Of a DNA stretch of 6,455 nt, positions 1-5,690 are shown piece by piece; the first letter of the stretch is position 1, and each line of letters starts with the position of its first letter. The notes beneath the pieces are model-generated. The model saw nothing but the letters and a program-made list of their open reading frames with translations, had not been told where the DNA came from and searched no databases. Origin of the DNA: Bacteroidales bacterium. Lineage in GTDB: Bacteria > Bacteroidota > Bacteroidia > Bacteroidales > Bacteroidaceae. The stretch lies in the NCBI GenBank assembly GCA_009177185.1, contig WFMB01000110.1, forward strand, positions 1 to 6,455, read 5' to 3'. The translations under genes were made by a program, and so were the position numbers.

Positions 1-1269
1 GACAGTTGCCAGCAGATGTTGCAGGAAAAAGAAAGGACGTTCCAAGAGGCGTTGCACGAGAAGGAACGCATCTATCAGGAGACGCTGCAGGCGCAGCAGC
101 AGCACTTCGATGTGAGCATCGCGAAGGTGGAGGCGCAGATGAAGCTGGCTACGGACGAGATGCTGAAACAACGGCAGAGAGAGTTTGCCGAGTCGAGCCA
201 GACGGGGCTTGGGCAGATTGTCAATCCCCTGCGCGAGACCATCGACAAGATGAAGCTGGCGATGACGGAGAATGCCGACCGCATGACGCACGCCATGAGC
301 GAAAGCACACAGAGGCAGACCGCCATGAGCAGCGAGATGAAGGCAAACATCGAGCTGATGATGCGCCAGAGCGAGGCGGCGAAGAAGAGCGCGGACGAGC
401 TGAACCGCACGTTCCGCATCGGCAACCGCGTGCAGGGCGACTGGGGCGAGACCATCCTCGACGAGCTGCTGGAGAGCCAAGGCTTGAAGCGCGGCATCCA
501 CTACGACACGCAGCCCTACATCCGCGACGCGGCGGGCAACATCGTCCACGCTTCGGGCGGCACGACCATGCGCCCCGACATCATCCTGCACCTGGATCAG
601 CGGCGCGAGGTCATCATCGACTCCAAGGTGTCGCTCTCCGCTTTCATCGACTATGCCAACGCCACCAGCGAGGCTGACCGCCAGCGTTTCCTCAAGCTCC
701 ACATCGACAGCTTGAAGAACCATGTGCGCGGCTTGTCCGCCAAGGACTATTCCTCCTACATCCAGCCCCCCAAGGCTCGCATGGACTATGTCATCATGTT
801 CGTGCCCCACTCCGCCGCCCTCTGGACGGCGCTTCATGCCCAGCCCGACCTGTGGCGCAACGCGATGGCGCAGAACGTGTTCATCGCCGACGAGCAGACG
901 CTCTTCGCTGCCCTGCGCATCATCAACCTGACGTGGACGCAGATTGCCCAGGCGCAGAACCACGAGAAGGTGTATGCCCTCGCCAATGAGATGCTCGACC
1001 GTGTGGGGCAGTTCATGAAGAAGTACGAAGCCTTGGGGCAGACGCTCACACGGGCCACTCAGGCATACGAGGACGGGGCGCGCAAGCTTGCTCCCACAGG
1101 GCAGAGCATCCTCGTCACCTGCGCCAAGTTGCAGAAGTTAGGTGCCAAGCAGAGCGACAGGAATCCGCTCCCCCAACTCATCGACATCAGCGAAATCCCC
1201 GAAATTGAATCCACCAAGGACGCTTTTGACCCCTCGGAGGAAACAATAGCGGACACCAGCGTATCATAA
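1..1269 (+). CDS. rmuC: RmuC family protein, 5' end outside the window
   Basis: The frame is open from base 1, so the gene starts upstream; the Met at 16 is probably internal. RmuC proteins usually begin with a membrane-anchoring helix, and none is present here, which fits a missing N-terminus. Numbering from that Met, residues 1-130 are Glu/Gln/Lys-rich and look like coiled coil. The conserved core begins near the GDWGE motif at about residue 143. It includes RPDIIL (Asp188) followed by IIDSK (Asp202, Lys204), which matches the PD-(D/E)xK nuclease-like pattern of the family. A second long helical region follows, then an acidic low-complexity tail. Family knowledge: RmuC is linked to limiting recombination and inversion at short inverted repeats; its biochemical activity is not well settled. 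No clear terminator follows the TAA stop. Family assignment is firm; the true start cannot be seen. Confidence 0.93.
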   Translation, partial: DSCQQMLQEKERTFQEALHEKERIYQETLQAQQQHFDVSIAKVEAQMKLATDEMLKQRQREFAESSQTGLGQIVNPLRETIDKMKLAMTENADRMTHAMSESTQRQTAMSSEMKANIELMMRQSEAAKKSADELNRTFRIGNRVQGDWGETILDELLESQGLKRGIHYDTQPYIRDAAGNIVHASGGTTMRPDIILHLDQRREVIIDSKVSLSAFIDYANATSEADRQRFLKLHIDSLKNHVRGLSAKDYSSYIQPPKARMDYVIMFVPHSAALWTALHAQPDLWRNAMAQNVFIADEQTLFAALRIINLTWTQIAQAQNHEKVYALANEMLDRVGQFMKKYEALGQTLTRATQAYEDGARKLAPTGQSILVTCAKLQKLGAKQSDRNPLPQLIDISEIPEIESTKDAFDPSEETIADTSVS

Positions 1270-1338
1270 ACGACCCGTTAGAATATCCGTTTTTTATCAC
1301 TATTATGTGCGTTATTGCGCACGAAGTGTTCTTCTTTG

Positions 1339-1361
1339 TACAAAAACACACCTTTTTTGTA
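1339..1361. repeat. AT-rich inverted repeat upstream of the MORN gene promoter
   Basis: TACAAAAA (1339-1346) and TTTTTGTA (1354-1361) form a perfect 8-bp inverted repeat with a 7-base spacer. It ends about 28 bases upstream of the -33 element of the predicted promoter. It could be a binding site for a regulator, or chance in AT-rich DNA. A shorter GC-rich hairpin, GTGCG/CGCAC at 1307-1311 and 1318-1322, lies just before it and has no T-tract. Confidence 0.3.
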
Positions 1362-1389
1362 TTCTCGGAAACATTTTCTGCCCAATTTG

Positions 1390-1420
1390 TTGCAAATAGA
1401 GGTCAAACCCAATAACTTTG
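1390..1420 (+). promoter_or_regulatory. Bacteroidetes-type promoter for the MORN gene
   Basis: TAACTTTG at 1413-1420 matches the TAnnTTTG -7 element of the Bacteroidetes primary sigma factor exactly. A TTG at 1390-1392 lies 20 bases upstream, within the usual 19-21 base spacing for the -33 element. Transcription would start near 1425-1428, giving a leader of about 115 bases before the ATG at 1543. There is no Shine-Dalgarno sequence before that ATG, only an A-rich stretch, as is normal in this phylum. Confidence 0.75.
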
Positions 1421-1542
1421 CATCGTCAATCAGAAAAAGATTCACGAGCGAGCGACGCCGACACGGCAAACCGACACGCTCTACCGATAAGAGACCATAA
1501 CAACCGATACAGTAAGAACTATTTTACTAAAAACGCTGACTC

Positions 1543-2343
1543 ATGAAGAAACTCATCTTGACAGTTATCGCATTCCTCTCGTTTGGATTTTACCACCAGG
1601 CGATGGCGCAGGACACGGGTGAGAAGAACCCCAACCTGAAGCAGGGAGGCAAGTACATCGGCCACAAGAAGGACGGCAAGATGCATGGCAAGGGTGTGTA
1701 CGAGTGGAAGAACGGCGACCGCTTTGAGGGCAACTTTGTGGATGGTCAGATTGACGGCTATGGACGCTACTCTTGGGTCGACGGCGACCAGTATCAAGGT
1801 GACTTCAAGAATGGCAAGCAGGACGGCTTTGGCTCTGCGTTCTACGCTGACAAGTGCAACACGTATGAGGGCGAGTGGAAGAATGGCAGACGCAATGGTC
1901 ACGGCAAGCTGACGTGGGCTAACGGCGACACCTATGAGGGCGAGTGGGTTGACGATGTGCGTGTGGGCGAAGGTGTGTTCACGGCTGCCAACGGCGACAA
2001 GTATGTGGGTCACTATGAGAACAACATGCGCAACGGATACGGCACTTACTATCATAACAATGGCGACGTTTATGCCGGGCAGTGGATGAACGGTGAGAAG
2101 GAAGGTCTCGGCAAGTATACGTATGCGAACGGCAATGTGTATGAGGGTCAATTCTGCAACTCTTATATCGAGGGGCAAGGCACTTTCGTGTGGGCTTCGG
2201 GCGCGACGTACACGGGTCAGTTCAAGGAAGACATGCGCAATGGTGTGGGCACATACACGACTGCCAGCGGCAGGGTGATTGCCGGCAGCTGGAAGGACAA
2301 CCGCTTTGCGGGTGACATCAACAATGCGCTTGCGCAGCGTTAG
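1543..2343 (+). CDS. Exported MORN-repeat protein
   Basis: This 266-residue protein starts with a signal peptide: Lys-Lys, a hydrophobic stretch at residues 4-17, and a likely signal peptidase I cleavage after Ala22 in the sequence AMA-QD. From residue 37 almost the whole chain is tandem MORN repeats of 23 residues with the pattern (Y/F)xGxxxxGxxxGxGxxxxxxG. I count nine full copies (37-59, 60-82, 83-106, 107-129, 130-152, 153-175, 176-198, 199-221, 222-244) and a degenerate tenth at 245-262. The third copy has one extra residue. There is no second domain, so no enzymatic role can be inferred. MORN repeats form an elongated beta sheet, mostly linked to protein or membrane contacts; the ligand here is unknown. 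With the signal peptide and no visible anchor, the mature protein should be periplasmic or secreted. It has its own promoter and appears monocistronic. Confidence 0.9.
   Translation: MKKLILTVIAFLSFGFYHQAMAQDTGEKNPNLKQGGKYIGHKKDGKMHGKGVYEWKNGDRFEGNFVDGQIDGYGRYSWVDGDQYQGDFKNGKQDGFGSAFYADKCNTYEGEWKNGRRNGHGKLTWANGDTYEGEWVDDVRVGEGVFTAANGDKYVGHYENNMRNGYGTYYHNNGDVYAGQWMNGEKEGLGKYTYANGNVYEGQFCNSYIEGQGTFVWASGATYTGQFKEDMRNGVGTYTTASGRVIAGSWKDNRFAGDINNALAQR
1651..2328 (+). repeat. Tandem 69-bp units encoding MORN repeats
   Basis: The MORN array is also visible in the DNA as units of about 69 bp, one of them 72 bp. Each carries variants of a core resembling AACGGCGACaccTATGAGGG. The copies are diverged rather than identical, so this looks like an old protein repeat and not a recently expanded array. 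Confidence 0.75.
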
Positions 2344-2403
2344 TGCCGCTTGGGTCAGACTTTTATTTTCTCATCATCATATCCTTAAATTTTGTTTTTC
2401 AAT

Positions 2404-2534
2404 CCCCGTGAGGGGCCTAACATACTACTAATAGAAGGCAATATAATGGGCTGGGCTCTGCCACTAAAAAGCAGAGTATAAACAACAGGCGGAGCAGCAG
2501 CCCGACTATGTAAAACGATGATTTCATACATAGT
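2404..2534 (+). other. Cluster of potential RNA hairpins
   Basis: Three stems follow each other. The first is CCCC-GTGA-GGGG at 2404-2415, closed by a GNRA-type tetraloop. The second pairs 2448-2453 with 2498-2503 (GGGCTG/CAGCCC) and continues after a small internal loop with 2455-2462 against 2488-2495 (GCTCTGCC/GGCGGAGC, one G-U pair). The third pairs 2505-2512 with 2527-2534 (ACTATGTA/TACATAGT). Within the second stem, CTCTGC at 2456-2461 could instead pair with GCAGAG at 2471-2476, so two folds exclude each other. This fits a structured transcript ending at the terminator near 2698, but I see no good promoter for a separate RNA and recognise no known family. Confidence 0.35.
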
Positions 2535-2657
2535 TATATTGTGATTTGAAACTTAGTCTAAAGATACAGTAGGGGAAAAGGCACGGCTTTGTTGCGACAA
2601 CACGGTCGCGGTACTTCTCCGAACAGAAAAACAGAGTTAATTTAGTAAATAGTGACG

Positions 2658-2698
2658 ACTCGGAGATTGGAATTTGATTCCTTTCTCCGAGTTTTTTT
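2658..2698 (+). terminator. Intrinsic terminator
   Basis: ACTCGGAGA (2658-2666) pairs perfectly with TCTCCGAGT (2684-2692). An inner stem GGAAT/ATTCC (2669-2673 with 2677-2681) is capped by a 3-base loop, and a run of seven T (2692-2698) follows. It works only for + strand transcription, because no T-tract follows on the other side. It ends a transcript coming from the left: either the MORN mRNA with a long 3' tail or an unseen small RNA. Confidence 0.85.
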
Positions 2699-2837
2699 GT
2701 GCCTGTATGGGGACGTGCCGCGCGAGTGGGTCGGAGGGCGCAGAGGCGCATTTGGCGGTGGTGATGGCGGCCGCCTTGGACGGAGCGACGGGTGGTGGAT
2801 GGAAGGGGATGGATGGACACGGGGAGCGTGGAAATGT

Positions 2838-2873
2838 GCGCACCCTGCGCGAAATAACATGCGCAGGGTGCGC
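2838..2873. repeat. Perfect 13-bp GC-rich inverted repeat
   Basis: GCGCACCCTGCGC (2838-2850) and GCGCAGGGTGCGC (2861-2873) are exact reverse complements around a 10-base AT-rich loop. There is no T-tract on either side, so it is not a standard terminator. Partial copies of the arm (GTGCGCAGGG) recur at about 2905-2914. It lies between the terminator and the regulator's promoter and could be an operator, an mRNA processing hairpin or a dispersed palindrome. Confidence 0.6.
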
Positions 2874-2991
2874 GTAATATTTCGGGCAGGGTGGACGATT
2901 GGAGGTGCGCAGGGCGAGCGGTTGTGGCTGAAATGGCGGTGGGGAGTGTAAAAAACTGGGCGTGAGGGGACGAGGTGTCGCTCTTTTTCAT

Positions 2992-2999
2992 TATCTTTG
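2992..2999 (+). promoter_or_regulatory. Promoter -7 element for the response regulator gene
   Basis: TATCTTTG matches TAnnTTTG exactly. No TTG is seen at the expected -33 spacing, so the promoter may be weak or need an activator. A transcript would start near 3004-3007. That lies downstream of the alternative GTG start at 2962 and supports the ATG at 3028 as the real start. Confidence 0.5.
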
Positions 3000-3027
3000 C
3001 AGCATATTTATCCATAATTGCAACGAG

Positions 3028-4224
3028 ATGAACACATTGACAGCAGGAACGGCGGTGGTGGTTTTTGGCACGATGATGGCGAGCGTACCTTCTTGGGCGT
3101 GGTTCATCCTTGTGTGCGTGGCCATGGTGGCTGTGGCGGCGTTGGTGACGCTGCGCAACACGAAGCGGCGGGCGGAGCAGAGCATGGAGGCTATGCGGCG
3201 CGAGATGGAGCGGAGGCACCGGGAGGAGATGGACGCGCTGATGAAGACGATGGTGTCGAGGATGGAGTCCGCCATCGCCAGGCGCAGCGAGTCGGCTGTG
3301 GCTGAGACGGAGCGTGCCGCTCATGCGGAGGCTGACGGGACGAGGGAGGAGAGCGAGGCGGAGGTGCCTCAGGCGGTGGATGACAGCAATGCGGCGGTGG
3401 CGACGGCGCAGTGGGACGAGCAGGAGATGGAGGTGCGCACGGACGGGCATCGGTTCACGATGCTGATGGTGGACGACAATGCCGACATGTGCCGTTTCGT
3501 GCATGATTATTTCAGGGGTGTCTACAAGGTGTTCACGGCGCGCAATGGTGTGCAGGCGCTGGAGGTGCTGGCTGAGCAGGACAACATAGACTTGGTGGTG
3601 AGCGATGTGACGATGCCGCAGATGGACGGCATGGAGCTGTGCCGCCGCATCAAGGCGGACTTGCGCTGGTCGCACATTCCGGTCGTCTTGCTCACGGGCC
3701 TGACCGACCAGCAGAAGGAGACGGAGGGGCTGAAGCTGGGGGCCGACGACTATATCACGAAGCCGTTCAACGCTGAGACGCTGCGCCTGCGCGTCAAGTC
3801 GCTCATCGAGAAGAAGGAGCGTCGCCAGCAGCAGTTCCGCGAGCAGGTGGATGTGGAGGCGAAGGACATCACCATCACGTCGGTGGACGAGGAGTTCATC
3901 CAGAGCGCCATGCGCATCTGCGAGGAGCACATTGCCGACACGGACTTCTCGGTGGAGGCGCTGGGGCACGAGCTGAACCTGAGCCGCACTTACCTCTACA
4001 AGAAGCTGGTCAACATCACGGGCAAAAGCCCCAACGAGTTCATCCGCACCATCCGCATGAAGCGCGGCAAGCAGATGCTGGAGCAGGACACCATGCAGAT
4101 TGCCGAAATCTCCGCCGCCCTGGGCTACAGCAGCCCCAAGCGGTTCACCGAGAACTTCAAGGTGGAGTATGGCAAGTCGCCTTCGGAGTACCTGCGCGAG
4201 GTGAGGAGCAGGAAACAGGCATGA
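3028..4224 (+). CDS. Membrane-anchored response regulator (TM - coiled coil - REC - AraC-type HTH)
   Basis: The predicted protein is 398 residues from the ATG at 3028. A GTG at 2962 would add 22 residues but precedes the promoter element. Residues 20-42 form a hydrophobic helix followed by RNTKRR, so the rest should face the cytoplasm. Residues 46-90 are charged and probably coiled coil; 95-140 is an acidic Ala-rich linker. The REC domain spans about 145-262 and keeps the active-site set: Asp149/Asp150, phospho-acceptor Asp193 (SDVTMPQMDG), Thr223 and Lys245 (KPF). After a linker of the kind seen in Bacteroidetes hybrid two-component systems, an AraC-family double helix-turn-helix occupies about 290-395 (LSRTYLYKKL, then FIRTIRMKR and SPKRFTENFK). 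The histidine kinase and sensor parts of such hybrids are absent, so its phosphate donor is unknown. The gene is 48 bp from ugd and may be cotranscribed with it. Targets are unknown; control of a nearby glycan locus is inference. Confidence 0.9.
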   Translation: MNTLTAGTAVVVFGTMMASVPSWAWFILVCVAMVAVAALVTLRNTKRRAEQSMEAMRREMERRHREEMDALMKTMVSRMESAIARRSESAVAETERAAHAEADGTREESEAEVPQAVDDSNAAVATAQWDEQEMEVRTDGHRFTMLMVDDNADMCRFVHDYFRGVYKVFTARNGVQALEVLAEQDNIDLVVSDVTMPQMDGMELCRRIKADLRWSHIPVVLLTGLTDQQKETEGLKLGADDYITKPFNAETLRLRVKSLIEKKERRQQQFREQVDVEAKDITITSVDEEFIQSAMRICEEHIADTDFSVEALGHELNLSRTYLYKKLVNITGKSPNEFIRTIRMKRGKQMLEQDTMQIAEISAALGYSSPKRFTENFKVEYGKSPSEYLREVRSRKQA

Positions 4225-4272
4225 TACAACCGCCCCCTTCCCCCACACGCGGATGGGAGCAAGCCAATCTAT

Positions 4273-5547
4273 ATGAGAAAGTTTGAAGACATACGAGTGG
4301 CGGTGGCTGGCACGGGCTATGTGGGCCTGAGCATCGCCACGCTGCTGGCGCAGCACCACAGGGTGACCGCCGTCGACGTGGTGCCCGAGAAGGTGGACCT
4401 CATCAACCAACGGAAGTCGCCCATTCAGGACGGGTACATCGAGCAGTATCTGGCGGAGAAGGAGCTGGACCTCGTCGCCACGCTCGACGGGCGCAAGGCA
4501 TACGCCGATGCGGACTTTGTGGTCATCGCCGCGCCGACCAACTACGACCCCGTGAAGAACTATTTCGACACGTCGCACGTGGAGGAGGTCATCGACCTCG
4601 TGCTGGAGGTGAACCCCGAAGCCGTGATGGTCATCAAATCGACCATCCCCGTGGGATACACCGAGAGCCTCTACCAGCGGTACGGCCATGCCCTGAAGCT
4701 GCTCTTCTCGCCCGAGTTCCTGCGCGAGAGCAAGGCACTCTACGACAATCTGTACCCGTCGCGCATCATCGTCGGCTCGCCCCGACGCATCGAGGTGAAG
4801 CACGCCGAGGAGCTGTGGGAGGCTGCCGAGACCTTTGCACGGCTCTTGCAGGAGGGGGCGCTGAAGCCCGACATCGACGTGCTGCAGATGGGGCTGACGG
4901 AGGCGGAGGCGGTGAAGCTCTTCGCCAACACATACCTGGCGCTGCGCGTGAGCTACTTCAACGAGCTGGACACCTACGCCGAGGTGAAAGGCCTCGACGC
5001 GCAGGCCATCATCCAGGGCGTGGGGCTTGACCCGCGCATCGGCACGCACTACAACAATCCCTCCTTCGGCTACGGCGGCTACTGCCTGCCCAAGGACACG
5101 AAGCAGCTGCTGGCGAACTATCAGGACGTGCCCCAGCAGATGATGACCGCCATCGTGGAGAGCAACCGCACGCGCAAGGACTTCATCGCCGACCGCGTCC
5201 TGCAAATGGCTGGCTATTACAGCTACACCAACCGCATCCGCTGGAACGCCGACGCGGAGAAGGAAGTCGTCATCGGCGTGTTCCGACTCACCATGAAGAG
5301 CAACTCCGACAACTTCCGCCAATCCAGCATCCAAGGCATCATGAAGCGCATCAAGGCGAAAGGCGCCACCGTCATCATCTACGAGCCTACCCTGCCCGAC
5401 GGCACGACATTCTTCGGCTCGAAGGTGGTCAACGACCTCGCCCAGTTCAAGGCGCAGGCACAGGCGATAATCGCCAACCGATACGACTCCGTCCTCGACG
5501 ACGTGCAGGACCGCGTCTACACGCGCGACATCTTCCGGCGCGATTAG
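4273..5547 (+). CDS. ugd: UDP-glucose 6-dehydrogenase
   Basis: The 424-residue enzyme should oxidise UDP-glucose to UDP-glucuronate with two NAD+, supplying acidic sugars for capsule, exopolysaccharide or other surface glycans. The N-terminal Rossmann domain carries GTGYVG (Gly13, Gly15, Gly18). Other conserved sites of the family are present: Thr124 in KSTIPVG, Glu148 and Glu152 in SPEFLRE, Lys215 and Asn219 in KLFANT, and catalytic Cys271 with Asp275 in GGYCLPKDT. The C-terminal UDP-binding domain includes the [11 protein letters not shown] signature of the short UDP-glucose type. It is somewhat longer than the 388-residue E. coli enzyme. A GDP-mannose or UDP-N-acetyl-sugar dehydrogenase is less likely given that C-terminal motif. 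It starts 48 bp after the response regulator gene without a clear promoter between, which suggests cotranscription. All catalytic residues are intact. Confidence 0.95.
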   Translation: MRKFEDIRVAVAGTGYVGLSIATLLAQHHRVTAVDVVPEKVDLINQRKSPIQDGYIEQYLAEKELDLVATLDGRKAYADADFVVIAAPTNYDPVKNYFDTSHVEEVIDLVLEVNPEAVMVIKSTIPVGYTESLYQRYGHALKLLFSPEFLRESKALYDNLYPSRIIVGSPRRIEVKHAEELWEAAETFARLLQEGALKPDIDVLQMGLTEAEAVKLFANTYLALRVSYFNELDTYAEVKGLDAQAIIQGVGLDPRIGTHYNNPSFGYGGYCLPKDTKQLLANYQDVPQQMMTAIVESNRTRKDFIADRVLQMAGYYSYTNRIRWNADAEKEVVIGVFRLTMKSNSDNFRQSSIQGIMKRIKAKGATVIIYEPTLPDGTTFFGSKVVNDLAQFKAQAQAIIANRYDSVLDDVQDRVYTRDIFRRD

Positions 5548-5558
5548 AGATAAGAGAA

Positions 5559-5658
5559 AAGTGGTAAGAGGAAAGAAGTGAGGGGTGAGAGGAATGTCAG
5601 GCAAACGGGCATCCTCATCCCCCAAAACATTCCTCTCACCCCTCACCTCTCACCACTT
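5559..5658. repeat. Large imperfect inverted repeat between ugd and the GH67 gene
   Basis: A perfect 20-base arm, GTGAGGGGTGAGAGGAATGT at 5578-5597, is exactly complementary to 5627-5646. Outside it, 5559-5570 (AAGTGGTAAGAG) pairs with 5647-5658 with a single mismatch, separated from the core on the left by a 7-base bulge. The loop is 29 bases (5598-5626). The arms are purine-rich on one side and pyrimidine-rich on the other. No T-tract follows, so it is not a classic terminator. It starts 12 bases after the ugd stop and ends 32 bases before the next ATG. It may be a dispersed palindromic element or an mRNA-stabilising hairpin separating expression of the two genes. Confidence 0.8.
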
Positions 5659-5690
5659 ACCCCTAAATACTCACCACTAAACACTCCCCC

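Larger units (their letters stand above)
2344..3027. other. 684-bp gap without a convincing protein gene
   Basis: No frame on either strand gives a recognisable protein here. The left part (2344-2650) is AT-rich and contains several possible RNA stems. The middle has a clear intrinsic terminator. The right part (2700-2950) changes abruptly to GC-rich and strongly G-rich DNA on the + strand, including a run of GG and GGGG tracts at 2790-2824 and a perfect inverted repeat at 2838-2873. The gap ends with the promoter-like element before the regulator gene. The left part may be a long 3' untranslated region of the MORN mRNA or a separate small RNA. Confidence 0.6.

Noticed and set aside
6..677. 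Second + strand frame of 223 codons overlapping rmuC
   Set aside because: It is an Arg/His/Glu-rich out-of-frame reading of a gene with clear RmuC motifs.
1307..1322. GTGCG/CGCAC hairpin as a terminator for rmuC
   Set aside because: The stem is only five pairs plus a wobble and no T-tract follows on either strand.
1519..2178. Minus-strand 219-codon frame opposite the MORN gene
   Set aside because: Its periodic Val/Ala/Leu pattern is the mirror of the tandem repeats on the other strand.
1651..2328. Tandem repeats as a CRISPR array
   Set aside because: The units are continuous, diverged coding repeats in one open frame with no spacers.
2652..2951. 99-codon + strand frame in the G-rich gap
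   Set aside because: It starts inside the terminator region, has a Gly/Arg/Trp-rich composition dictated by G-rich DNA, and contains no known motif.
2962..3027. GTG start adding 22 residues to the response regulator
   Set aside because: It lies upstream of the -7 element at 2992-2999, so it would not be in the transcript; the ATG at 3028 directly precedes the membrane segment.
2524..5646. Minus-strand reading frame of 1040 codons
   Set aside because: It lies antisense to two well-supported genes, crosses the terminator and both intergenic repeats, and gives a low-complexity His/Arg/Val/Leu-rich sequence with no recognisable domain. It is a by-product of high GC at third positions.
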